Shown here in pieces: positions 1 to 7,712 of a stretch of 53,386 nucleotides of DNA. Numbering within the stretch: position 1 is the stretch's first letter; each line of letters begins with the position of its first letter. Under the pieces are notes generated by a model. That model was not told where the DNA came from and ran no database searches. It saw only the letters and a program-made list of their open reading frames with translations. A program made the translations under genes and the position numbers. This DNA comes from an uncultured Bacillaceae bacterium (lineage in GTDB: Bacteria > Bacillota > Bacilli > Bacillales > Caldibacillaceae): the NCBI GenBank assembly GCA_937951955.1, contig CALGAD010000037.1, forward strand, positions 1 through 53,386, in the 5' to 3' direction.

Positions 1-1
1 G

Positions 2-55
2 GCTGAGGATGAATTGAAAGATTATTATCAACAACAAAAAATGAGCCAAAACTAA
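2..55 (+). CDS. 3' end of an unidentified upstream gene
   Basis: The frame beginning at base 2 encodes 17 residues (A-E-D-E-L-K-D-Y-Y, three Q, K-M-S-Q-N) and ends at a TAA at 53-55. A strong terminator overlaps and follows the stop, so this is the end of a real gene cut by the window edge. The visible tail is hydrophilic and does not identify a family. Confidence 0.6.
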   Translation, partial: AEDELKDYYQQQKMSQN

Positions 56-87
56 TCCGGAAGAAAATATCTTCCGGATTTTTTTAT
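54..87 (+). terminator. Intrinsic terminator of the gene cut by the left edge
   Basis: An 11-bp perfect stem (AATCCGGAAGA at 54-64 with TCTTCCGGATT at 70-80) closes a 5-base loop and runs into a T tract. It overlaps the upstream stop codon. Confidence 0.9.
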
Positions 88-223
88 GGTGCAGGAAAAG
101 GCGATAGCATATTTTGCTAAAACACGTACAGCTTCCTATACAAATTCACCAATATTATCATTTATTGATTATATGACTTTTTCCAAGTGAAGGTCAAAGT
201 TGAAAAGTAAGGAGGTAAGGAAT

Positions 224-1306
224 TTGTCATATTTGACCAATGTCAATCGTCTCAGAAATATCGACGTCAGCTACTCGGACAAAATGTTTGTAGCAGATTT
301 CAATAATGACGGGGTTCTCGATATCGCGATGATCAACGAAAAAGAAAACAACATCGGCGTCTTCCTCGGCAATCAAAATGGTACTTATCAATCCGCACAA
401 ATTTTTCCGGTCGGTAAATCACCAGGGAAAATTACTGGCGGTGATTTTAATGGCGACGGGAATATGGATTTAGCGATTACAAACCGCGAGTCCAATAATG
501 TGACGATTTTGCTAGGAGATGGACAAGGAGGATTTATAGAACCAGCCGGAAGCCCCCTGAATACGCCGGATCCTTACGATATAGTCTTAACAGACTTCGA
601 TGGCAATGGAACCCTGGATTTAATTGTTACGAATCAATCCATTGGTTCCATATCGATTTTTCAAGGAAATGGCGCGGGGCAGTTCTCACTAGTCTCTTCT
701 TTAACAGTCGGCTCAAAAGTGAAAGGTATCGCTGCAGCGGATTTTAATGGCGACGGACTCCTCGATTTAGCGATTTGTGATGAGGCCAATAACCAGGTAG
801 TGATTTTTATCGGTAACGGTCTTGGTGATTTTATCCGCATGAATCCGGTCGAAGCGGGGTTATTACCGCAAAAAATTGTCACCGCTGATTTTAACCATGA
901 CGGAAAAATCGATCTGGCTGTTTTAAATAGTGTTTCGTCGATGGTTTCCATTCTCCTCGGTAATGGTAATGGCTCGTTCCAGCCGGCGCTGAATTTTATC
1001 CCCGAATTCACCATTGATGAAATTAAAGTCGATGATGTTAATCAAGACGGTTTTTCAGATCTTTTATTAATTCGCAACGGGGTCGGTGAAGGAGTGCTTT
1101 ACGGTACGCCCGATGGCCAATTTTCATGGGAAAAACCGAAAAATAAACAATCGAAAACGGAAGATGAAGAACCGTTATTACTGGCAAGCAATCTAGAACA
1201 ATCGGAAGACGAATCCGTTGATGAAGCACAGCCGGAAGAAACGAAGAAAAGAAAGAAATTTAAAAAGAAAAAGAAGGAGAAAAAGAAAAAAAAGGAAAAA
1301 GATTAA
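224..1306 (+). CDS. FG-GAP/VCBS-repeat beta-propeller protein with poly-lysine tail
   Basis: The product has 360 residues. Six repeats about 45-50 residues apart each carry a calcium-loop motif of the type D-F-N-x-D-G-x-x-D (for example DFNGDGNMD and DFNHDGKID), the mark of FG-GAP/VCBS propeller blades. The last 55 or so residues are not propeller: an acidic stretch is followed by a tail made almost only of lysine. There is no signal peptide or membrane segment, which is unusual for a family that is mostly extracellular. I place the start at a TTG after AAGGAGGT (210-216); a TTG at 200 is in frame but has no such site. It is flanked by terminators, so probably monocistronic. The propeller assignment is firm; the function is unknown. 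Confidence 0.8.
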   Translation: MSYLTNVNRLRNIDVSYSDKMFVADFNNDGVLDIAMINEKENNIGVFLGNQNGTYQSAQIFPVGKSPGKITGGDFNGDGNMDLAITNRESNNVTILLGDGQGGFIEPAGSPLNTPDPYDIVLTDFDGNGTLDLIVTNQSIGSISIFQGNGAGQFSLVSSLTVGSKVKGIAAADFNGDGLLDLAICDEANNQVVIFIGNGLGDFIRMNPVEAGLLPQKIVTADFNHDGKIDLAVLNSVSSMVSILLGNGNGSFQPALNFIPEFTIDEIKVDDVNQDGFSDLLLIRNGVGEGVLYGTPDGQFSWEKPKNKQSKTEDEEPLLLASNLEQSEDESVDEAQPEETKKRKKFKKKKKEKKKKKEKD

Positions 1307-1317
1307 TGATTCTTCCC

Positions 1318-1355
1318 GGGAAATCTTGCGAGAATACGTTGATTTCCCTTTTTAT
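1318..1355 (+). terminator. Intrinsic terminator after the FG-GAP gene
   Basis: GGGAAATC (1318-1325) pairs with GATTTCCC (1341-1348) and is followed directly by a T-rich run. Confidence 0.75.
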
Positions 1356-1501
1356 TTTCTTATCGTGGAACTTTTGCATAAAAATGGACAGGGTACACAT
1401 ACTGAATACGAGAAATATTGCTAAATAACGGTTGGTCCTTCGTTAAACCAAAAAAGTCATTTTCTTTGTACCCATATAATGAATTAAAGGAGTGTAACCT
1501 T

Positions 1502-2461
1502 GTGAAAGAAGAACGTGTGAATAAAATTGTTCTCATCGGATCGGGAGCTGTCGGAGCTAGTTATGCATTCAGCTTATTAAATCAAGGGGTTTCATGTGAA
1601 CTGGCGATCATCGATGTTAATAAAAACAAGGCTGAAGGGGATGTGATCGATCTTAACCATGGATTACCTTTTGCACCGGCCTGGATGAAAATTTATAACG
1701 GAGATTATTCGGACTGTCGTGATGCCGATATCGTTGTCATAACGGCCGGTGCTAATCAAAATCCCGGGGAAACGCGATTAGATCTTGTTGATAAAAATGT
1801 TCGCATCACAAAATCGATTGTCGAAAACGTGATGGAGAATGGTTTTCAAGGGATTTTTATCATGGCGACAAATCCCGTCGATATCCTAACATACGCTGTC
1901 TGGCGTTTTTCTGGCATACCGAAAGAACGGGTGATTGGTTCCGGCACGATATTGGATACGGCCCGATTACGTTTTTCTCTGGGGGAATATTTTAATGTCG
2001 ATTCACGAAATATCCATGCCTACATTATCGGCGAACACGGCGATACCGAGTTACCCGTTTGGAGTCACGCCAGTGTCGGCGTTATTCATATCGATGACTA
2101 CATAAAGTGCCATAAACAATTTCGCAAAGAAGATTTGGAGCAAATTTTTATTAAGGTGCGAGATGCAGCTTACAACATTATTGAAAAAAAAGGTGCAACT
2201 TTTTACGGAATCGCCATGGGCCTTGTCCGTTTGACGAAGGCGATTTTACAGGATGAGCACTCCATTTTAACGGTATCTAACTATTTGGACGGTGAATATG
2301 GGCATCACGACGTATATATCGGTGTGCCATCTATTGTAACAAGGCAGGGAATTCGCGAGACGATTGAAATCGATTTAAATGAGGAAGAAAAACGATTGTT
2401 TGCCCAGTCAGTGAATACGTTAAAAGAAACAATGGCAACTATTAATTGGGAAGGGTTATAA
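1502..2461 (+). CDS. ldh: L-lactate dehydrogenase
   Basis: The product has 319 residues, normal for bacterial L-LDH, and should reduce pyruvate to L-lactate with NADH in the cytosol, regenerating NAD+ when oxygen is short. The N-terminal Rossmann loop reads IGSGAVGAS, an acidic residue (IIDVN) ends the second strand, NPVD lies at the substrate-binding strand and the catalytic histidine is in IGEHGD. I choose the GTG at 1502 because AAAGGAGTG lies about 7 bases upstream; a longer TTG-start reading would add 28 residues without family support. Malate dehydrogenase is less likely given the overall LDH-like sequence. No Rex-type palindrome is evident upstream. A strong terminator follows, so it is probably transcribed alone. 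Confidence 0.93.
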   Translation: MKEERVNKIVLIGSGAVGASYAFSLLNQGVSCELAIIDVNKNKAEGDVIDLNHGLPFAPAWMKIYNGDYSDCRDADIVVITAGANQNPGETRLDLVDKNVRITKSIVENVMENGFQGIFIMATNPVDILTYAVWRFSGIPKERVIGSGTILDTARLRFSLGEYFNVDSRNIHAYIIGEHGDTELPVWSHASVGVIHIDDYIKCHKQFRKEDLEQIFIKVRDAAYNIIEKKGATFYGIAMGLVRLTKAILQDEHSILTVSNYLDGEYGHHDVYIGVPSIVTRQGIRETIEIDLNEEEKRLFAQSVNTLKETMATINWEGL

Positions 2462-2492
2462 TTCAAAACAAACGTGAACAAAAGGAAAGGTG

Positions 2493-2517
2493 AAAAAGCG
2501 CTCAAAGCGCTTTTTTT
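2493..2517 (+). terminator. Intrinsic terminator of ldh
   Basis: AAAAAGCGCT (2493-2502) pairs with AGCGCTTTTT (2506-2515) around a 3-base loop and runs into T residues. Confidence 0.9.
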
Positions 2518-2609
2518 CATGGAGATATATGCCGATGATGATGGAAAAAGCAAAAAATTAGGCGGGATCACTATTTTAAATAAATGCTAATGAAATTGTA
2601 TGAAAAACC

Positions 2610-2638
2610 TTGACAAAAAATGAATTTAGGTGTCAAAT
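2610..2638 (+). promoter_or_regulatory. Probable sigma-A promoter of the ABC permease/ATPase pair
   Basis: An exact TTGACA (2610-2615), a 17-bp spacer and TCAAAT (2633-2638, four of six consensus bases) lie 72 bases before the permease start. The leader is AT-rich and ends in AGGTGGGGG. Confidence 0.5.
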
Positions 2639-2710
2639 AGAAGATAAATAATTTTATTCACTTTAAAGCAATAAAGTATTTTTAATATTTTTGCAGGTGG
2701 GGGAAATTTG

Positions 2711-3691
2711 ATGAATATTGCCGCTTTACTCAATTCCATTGAAATGGGCATGATCTTTGCCGTCATGGCTCTAGGAGTTTATATCACCTTCCGGGTCTTA
2801 AATTTCCCGGATTTGACGGTCGATGGCAGCTTTGTGACCGGAGCCGCGGTTACGGCTGTGTTATTAGTCAATGGCGTGTCGCCAATCATGAGCAGCCTGG
2901 TCAGTCTGATTGCGGGGTTTATCGCCGGTTTATGTACAGGTATTTTGCATACGAAGGGGAAAATTAATCCACTTCTTTCCGGGATTTTGATGATGATCGC
3001 CTTATATTCGATTAATTTACGCATCATGGGTACCACGTTAGACGGGGATGTATCAAGACCGAATATCCCTTTATTGAATACCGATACGTTGATCACGCAA
3101 TTCGATGCGTTTGTTGCCAATGTAGGTCTCGGAACGTACGGTCTGTTAATCTGTTTGGCACTCATTACATTATTCTTTAAAATTTTTACCGATTATTTTT
3201 TGAAAACGGAAATTGGCCTGGCTCTCAGAGCAACCGGCGATAACCAGCAGATGATTCGCAGTTTTTCTGCGAATACGGACGGGATGATTATATTAGGTGT
3301 CGCCATCTCCAATGCTTTTGTTGCTTTTTCCGGTTCACTGCTCGCCCAGTACCACGAATTTGCCGATGTCAATATGGGAACCGGGATGATTGTAGTCGGT
3401 TTAGCTTCGATTATTATTGGTGAAACGCTTTTCGGTAAAAAGACTATTTTTCGCACGACGCTTGCAGTCGTCTTCGGGGCCATTTTATACCGAATTATTA
3501 TCAGTCTCGCATTAAGTTCGGGAATATTGGATGCAAGTGATCAAAAATTAATTACTGCTGTATTGGTAATCCTGGCGCTTGTCGTCCCGCATATGACAGA
3601 ACGATACAAAGTGCAAAAACGCAATAAACTGCGCCAGAAAGAATGGATGGAGGAGAAATTAGCCAAAAAGGGGGAGAAAACCATTGCTTGA
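2711..3691 (+). CDS. ABC transporter permease (COG4120-like)
   Basis: This is a 326-residue integral membrane protein with about eight to nine hydrophobic segments. It resembles permeases of the small-molecule importers that pair with COG2984-type binding proteins, some of which are linked to aromatic amino acids. The VLNFPDLTVDGSF segment near the N-terminus is typical of this permease class. The ATG at 2711 sits 7-8 bases after AGGTGGGGG; a TTG directly before it is also in frame. Its stop overlaps the start of the ATPase gene, so the two are translationally coupled. The expected lipoprotein binding protein is not upstream (ldh) or downstream. The substrate cannot be told from the sequence. 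Confidence 0.82.
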   Translation: MNIAALLNSIEMGMIFAVMALGVYITFRVLNFPDLTVDGSFVTGAAVTAVLLVNGVSPIMSSLVSLIAGFIAGLCTGILHTKGKINPLLSGILMMIALYSINLRIMGTTLDGDVSRPNIPLLNTDTLITQFDAFVANVGLGTYGLLICLALITLFFKIFTDYFLKTEIGLALRATGDNQQMIRSFSANTDGMIILGVAISNAFVAFSGSLLAQYHEFADVNMGTGMIVVGLASIIIGETLFGKKTIFRTTLAVVFGAILYRIIISLALSSGILDASDQKLITAVLVILALVVPHMTERYKVQKRNKLRQKEWMEEKLAKKGEKTIA

Positions 3692-4496
3692 GATAAACAA
3701 TGTTTACAAAGTATTCAATGAAGGAACACCGGATGAAAAAATCGCTCTCAATCATATTAATTTGAAACTCGAAAAGGGTGAATTTTTAACGATTATCGGT
3801 AGTAACGGCGCAGGGAAATCGACGTTAATGAATTTGATTTCCGGTGTTCTGCAGCCGGAAATCGGAACCGTTATGATCAATGGTCGGGATGTAACGAAAA
3901 TGCCTGAGCATAAGCGGGCCCGTTTCATCGGTCGTGTTTTCCAGGACCCGATGTCCGGAACAGCTCCTTCGCTCACCATTGAAGAAAATTTAGCCCTTGC
4001 CTTCTCCCGCAATAAAAAAAGAGGTTTCCGTTTGGGGATTACGCGGAAAAGACGGGAATTGTTCAAGGAAGCATTAGCCTTTTTAAACCTGGGACTGGAG
4101 AATCGTTTGCAGGCAAAGGTTGGTCTTTTATCCGGGGGAGAACGGCAAGCTTTATCCCTGTTAATGGCTACATTTACGAATCCGGATATCTTGCTTCTTG
4201 ATGAGCATACCGCCGCCCTTGATCCTGCCCGGGCAGAGCTCGTTACGGAATTGACGGGGGAAATCGTTGCTAAAACCGGTTTAACGACGATTATGGTTAC
4301 GCATAACATGCAGCAAGCCATTGATTTAGGAAATCGGCTAATCATGATGGATCACGGTGAAATTATTCTAGATATCAATAAAGAAGATAAAAAGAAACTG
4401 ACCGTTGATCAACTGTTAAACGAATTTCATCGCATTCGCGGTAAACAAATGGTATCCGATCGTGAGTTATTATCGTCGATCGCCGCTGCCAAATAA
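3684..4496 (+). CDS. ABC transporter ATP-binding protein, partner of the COG4120-like permease
   Basis: A 270-residue ATPase with Walker A (GSNGAGKST, near residue 38), signature (LSGGERQ), Walker B (LLLDEH) and the H-loop in VTHNM. The aspartate-glutamate-histidine after Walker B (D-E-H-T-A-A-L-D) is typical of the ATPases that accompany COG4120 permeases. It starts at a TTG that overlaps the permease stop, after GGGGGAGA. It should drive import by the permease encoded just before it. No terminator follows closely; the first good one is about 156 bases beyond the stop. Confidence 0.87.
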   Translation: MLEINNVYKVFNEGTPDEKIALNHINLKLEKGEFLTIIGSNGAGKSTLMNLISGVLQPEIGTVMINGRDVTKMPEHKRARFIGRVFQDPMSGTAPSLTIEENLALAFSRNKKRGFRLGITRKRRELFKEALAFLNLGLENRLQAKVGLLSGGERQALSLLMATFTNPDILLLDEHTAALDPARAELVTELTGEIVAKTGLTTIMVTHNMQQAIDLGNRLIMMDHGEIILDINKEDKKKLTVDQLLNEFHRIRGKQMVSDRELLSSIAAAK

Positions 4497-4651
4497 AAAA
4501 CGCGCAAGGTCATTCGGGTTTCAGGGGATTATCCATCGCTCATAACGATAACAAGACAATGAGCGTGTTATTGATGAAAATAGAGAACTATCGTTTTAAA
4601 AGTTCTTTTCTATATTACAAGTTTGATATCACCAGGGAAACATGTTGCCAG

Positions 4652-4690
4652 ATGAGGGGGGAGCGTGGATACCTCTCATTTTTTATTTGT
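4652..4690 (+). terminator. Intrinsic terminator in the gap after the ABC pair
   Basis: ATGAGGGG (4652-4659) pairs with CCTCTCAT (4672-4679) with one G-T pair and leads into six T residues. Confidence 0.65.
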
Positions 4691-4733
4691 TAAAGAAATC
4701 ATCACAATCGGAAAAATTTCCTAATTTTGGATA

Positions 4734-4742
4734 TGGTACAAT
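4734..4742 (+). promoter_or_regulatory. Extended -10 promoter candidate for the HAD phosphatase gene
   Basis: TGGTACAAT fits the extended -10 form TGnTAnAAT. No convincing -35 box is seen. It lies about 150 bases before the yhcW-like start. Confidence 0.35.
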
Positions 4743-4893
4743 ATTTAAAGAGATTCCCTTTTAATGGGAAAATGCTTTTATTTTTCCCTGCTTTTTCCAT
4801 GTGTATCGTTCTTCAATGAAGTGTCATGAAATTTTTCGAGAAGCGAATCCATATGGCTGCGTTTTGGTTTACTGAGAAAGGGGCTTAAATTGG

Positions 4894-5538
4894 ATGAAGG
4901 CATTAATCTTTGATTTCGACGGTACCATCGTCGATACGGAAAGTTTATGGTACGAAGTGTACAATGATTTCTTTCGCGATCATTATGGCTTTGATGTACC
5001 GATCGATTTATTTGCCCGAAGCACAGGGTCTGGCGATTTTGATGTGTTTTACGAACTGGAAAAAGCGCTGGACATTCAACTCGATTATCATGCCTGCAGT
5101 AAAAGTTTGCATGCCCTGTTTGAAGATCGGGCAGATTCCCTTATTGTCCGCGACGGGATTGTGGACGTCATTAAAGCTGCGGAACATAACGGGATACAAT
5201 TAGCGATTGCTTCCAGCTCTACACGGTCTTATATTGTTCATTATTTGCAAAAATTTAATCTGGATTCCTATTTTACCGTTTTAAATACGAAAAACGATGT
5301 TCAGCATGTGAAGCCAGATCCGGAACTTTATGTAAAAACGGTCGCGGATTTACAGGTGGCGCCGGAGGATGTTGTCGCTATTGAAGATTCACTAAATGGG
5401 GCGAAGGCTGCAGTTAACGCCGGTCTTCCTTGTTTTGTCGTACCGAATAAAGTTACGATCCATTCTACATTCCCGAAGGAAGTTACAATACTATCAGGCT
5501 TTTTTGAGATTATAGAAAAAATAAAGCATATGGAATAA
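4894..5538 (+). CDS. yhcW: HAD-family hydrolase, beta-phosphoglucomutase/phosphatase type (YhcW-like)
   Basis: A 214-residue cytosolic HAD protein. Motif I is intact (DFDGTIVDTES, nucleophile Asp8 and acid/base Asp10), motif II is ASSST, and motif III/IV lie in KPDPELY and VAIEDSLNGAKAA. The helical cap between residues 20 and 80 makes this subfamily I, which includes beta-phosphoglucomutases and small phosphate-monoester phosphatases. The closest match I recall is B. subtilis YhcW, whose substrate is not settled. The start ATG follows AAAGGGGC. It is transcribed alone, between a weak extended -10 promoter and a good terminator. Confidence 0.82.
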   Translation: MKALIFDFDGTIVDTESLWYEVYNDFFRDHYGFDVPIDLFARSTGSGDFDVFYELEKALDIQLDYHACSKSLHALFEDRADSLIVRDGIVDVIKAAEHNGIQLAIASSSTRSYIVHYLQKFNLDSYFTVLNTKNDVQHVKPDPELYVKTVADLQVAPEDVVAIEDSLNGAKAAVNAGLPCFVVPNKVTIHSTFPKEVTILSGFFEIIEKIKHME

Positions 5539-5542
5539 AATC

Positions 5543-5577
5543 AACATCCCGTATTGCGATGAGCGGGATGTTTTTTC
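5543..5577 (+). terminator. Intrinsic terminator of the HAD phosphatase gene
   Basis: AACATCCCG (5543-5551) pairs perfectly with CGGGATGTT (5564-5572), followed by T residues. Confidence 0.9.
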
Positions 5578-5690
5578 AATGGCAAAATAGGTTGCAAAAT
5601 GTGAAAGGATGCGGCTGTTTTCACGGTTTTCCGTTTGTTTAAATAATCACAAATTGTCCAAACAATTTTTATATTCCTATGATTAAAAAG

Positions 5691-5719
5691 TTGACTTTAA
5701 AAAATAATATCATTACAAT
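5691..5719 (+). promoter_or_regulatory. Sigma-A promoter of the siderophore uptake operon
   Basis: TTGACT (5691-5696), a 17-bp spacer and TACAAT (5714-5719) predict a transcript start near 5726, inside the Fur box that follows. Confidence 0.8.
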
Positions 5720-5724
5720 GTAAT

Positions 5725-5743
5725 TGAGAATGATTATCATTGA
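5725..5743 (+). promoter_or_regulatory. Fur box over the transcription start of the siderophore operon
   Basis: TGAGAAT-G-ATTATCA (5725-5739) matches the 7-1-7 Fur consensus TGATAAT-N-ATTATCA at 13 of 14 half-site bases. It covers the predicted +1, the classic position for Fe2+-Fur repression. Confidence 0.88.
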
Positions 5744-5818
5744 AAATGCCATCGAGTGGAAAAAAGCCTTATAATTGGATTGAACTAGATATCACTTAAT
5801 AGAAAAGTAGGCAGGCGA

Positions 5819-6772
5819 ATGAAAAAAAGATACTTGCTTCTAGCATTAATCATTTTATCTTTTATCTCAATCTTTGTCGGGGTAACGGACTTAACACCGC
5901 TGGATTTACTTAATCTCGATGCTGATCAAGAACAAATTTTGTTCGTAAGTCGCATTCCACGATTAGTGAGTATTGTCGTTGCAGGGGCAAGCTTAAGTAT
6001 TGCCGGTGTCATTATGCAGCAATTAACCGGTAATAAATTCGTATCCCCAACAACCGCTGGCACGATGGACTTTGCCCGGTTAGGCATTCTCGTGGCGATG
6101 CTCCTCTTCGCCAATACGAGCTCTTTTGGAAAAATGGTTGTGGCTTTTTCTTTTGCCCTGGTGGGCACATTACTATTCATGAAAATCTTAGAAAAAATTC
6201 GGTATAAAGATACGATATTTATTCCGTTAGTCGGTTTAATGTTAGGGAATATTATTAGTTCCCTCTCAACTTTTGTCGCTTATCAAAATGATTTAATTCA
6301 AAATATTTCATCGTGGTTAATCGGTGATTTCTCGCTGATCATGAAAGGGCGCTACGAATTAATTTATTTAAGCATTCCGATGTTACTTCTGGCTTATTTT
6401 TATGCCCAAAAATTTACCATTGCCGGTATGGGCGAATCGTTCGCCAAAAACCTTGGTTTAAATTATCAACAAATTATCCATATCGGCTTGATTATTGTTG
6501 CCTTTATCACATCAACGGTTATTATTACTGTCGGTGTGATCCCGTTTTTAGGATTAATTGTTCCGAATATCGTTTCCATTTATCGTGGTGATCATTTGAA
6601 GAAAAACTTACCCCATACAGCTTTATTAGGAGCGAATTTCCTGTTAATCTGTGACATTTTAGGTCGTTTAATTATTTTTCCGTATGAAATTCCGATCAAT
6701 TTAATGGTGGGGGTTATTGGCAGTGCCATCTTTATTTACTTGCTGATCAGGAGACAGAAAAATGAAGCTTAA
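5819..6772 (+). CDS. yclN: Iron-siderophore ABC permease (YclN type)
   Basis: A 317-residue FecCD/BtuC-family permease with about nine membrane segments. The family signature around the ATPase coupling helix is present (GMGESFAKNLGLN near residue 200) and GVIPFLGLIVPNIV follows. It is the first gene of a four-gene operon whose order and sequence resemble yclNOPQ of B. subtilis, a petrobactin importer. It should form a heterodimeric membrane channel with the next gene product. The start ATG opens MKKRYLLLA and its last 11 bases overlap the next gene. Expression should be iron-repressed through the Fur box at 5725. Confidence 0.88.
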   Translation: MKKRYLLLALIILSFISIFVGVTDLTPLDLLNLDADQEQILFVSRIPRLVSIVVAGASLSIAGVIMQQLTGNKFVSPTTAGTMDFARLGILVAMLLFANTSSFGKMVVAFSFALVGTLLFMKILEKIRYKDTIFIPLVGLMLGNIISSLSTFVAYQNDLIQNISSWLIGDFSLIMKGRYELIYLSIPMLLLAYFYAQKFTIAGMGESFAKNLGLNYQQIIHIGLIIVAFITSTVIITVGVIPFLGLIVPNIVSIYRGDHLKKNLPHTALLGANFLLICDILGRLIIFPYEIPINLMVGVIGSAIFIYLLIRRQKNEA

Positions 6773-7712
6773 GACGAAGTTATGGATGCTGACTTTGATT
6801 GCTTTGCTTTTGATAGTGTTATATTTATTTGTCGATCTCGGTGGCATGTGGACTTATATATTGGAAAAGCGATTTGCCAAAGTGCTGGCGATTATTTTAA
6901 CCGGTGGCTCCATCGCCCTGGCAACGGTTGTGTTTCAAACACTTACCCAAAATAAAATTTTAACGCCCAATATATTAGGTTTAGATTCCCTGTATTTATT
7001 TATACATACGGTCATCATTTATTTCCTCGGATCGACGACACTGACGATGATGAACCGGAACATACAATTCATCTTAGTCGTTATGGTCATGACGTTGTTT
7101 TCCGGGTTTTTATATAAATTTTTATTTAGCGGCAAAATGAAAAATATTTACTTCTTATTACTCATCGGTTTTATTGCCGGAACCTTTTTTGATAGCCTGG
7201 CGACTTTTATGCAAGTTTTGATCGATCCGAATGAGTTTTTGGTTGTTCAAGACCGCATGTTCGCATCCTTTAACAATATGAATACGGATATATTACTACT
7301 GGCCACTGTACTCAGCCTGCTCGTTCTCCTGTATATGGCCCGGTTTAGAAAGTATTTTGATGTTCTCGCTTTGGGAAGAGATATGGCGATTAATTTAGGC
7401 GTACCTTTCGAAAAGGTCGTCAAAAGACTATTAATCATTATTTCGATTTTAATTTCCATCGCGACGGCCTTAGTCGGTCCAATTACTTTTTTGGGATTAA
7501 TCGTGGCGAACTTATCGTATGAATTTATGAAAACGTATAAACATTCGTATTTAATTTCGGGAGCGATATTGTTCAGCATTATTGCTTTAATGGGTGGACA
7601 AATTATCGTCGAAAGAATTTTTACTTTTTCAACAACGCTGAGTGTTATTATTAATTTCTGTGGGGGAATATATTTTATCTACTTGTTATTAAGGGGGAGC
7701 CGATCATGGTAG
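6762..7712 (+). CDS. yclO: Iron-siderophore ABC permease (YclO type)
   Basis: The second FecCD-family permease of the operon (316 residues, about nine membrane segments). Family features include ALGRDMAINLGV near residue 207 and the glycine-containing segment GPITFLGLIVANL. The start overlaps the end of yclN by 11 bases with AGGAGA just upstream, and its own end overlaps the ATPase start by 7 bases, so the three are translationally coupled. It is expected to pair with YclN in the cytoplasmic membrane to pass a ferric siderophore. The petrobactin assignment rests on similarity to the B. subtilis system and is not proven here. Confidence 0.87.
   Translation: MKLKTKLWMLTLIALLLIVLYLFVDLGGMWTYILEKRFAKVLAIILTGGSIALATVVFQTLTQNKILTPNILGLDSLYLFIHTVIIYFLGSTTLTMMNRNIQFILVVMVMTLFSGFLYKFLFSGKMKNIYFLLLIGFIAGTFFDSLATFMQVLIDPNEFLVVQDRMFASFNNMNTDILLLATVLSLLVLLYMARFRKYFDVLALGRDMAINLGVPFEKVVKRLLIIISILISIATALVGPITFLGLIVANLSYEFMKTYKHSYLISGAILFSIIALMGGQIIVERIFTFSTTLSVIINFCGGIYFIYLLLRGSRSW

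Larger units (their letters stand above)
4497..4893. other. 397-bp gene-free gap with several hairpins and one terminator
   Basis: I see no coding sequence here. In order: a 7-bp inverted repeat CGCTCAT/ATGAGCG (4537-4543 and 4559-4565), AGAACT/AGTTCT (4584-4589 and 4601-4606) followed by T residues, the terminator at 4652-4690, and an extended -10 element at 4734-4742. It may be a long structured 3' untranslated region or hold a small RNA. Confidence 0.5.

Noticed and set aside
1218..1424. Plus-strand frame reading through the poly-lysine tail of the FG-GAP gene
   Set aside because: It is an A-rich out-of-frame shadow and runs through the terminator at 1318-1355.
2610..2710. Possible riboswitch or T-box before the COG4120-like permease
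   Set aside because: The leader is only about 70 bases, AT-rich, and lacks a T-box sequence or any recognisable aptamer core.
3752..4345. Minus-strand open frame of 197 residues within the ABC ATPase gene
   Set aside because: It is antisense to intact Walker and signature motifs, has odd composition and no start signal; such long antisense frames arise from codon bias.
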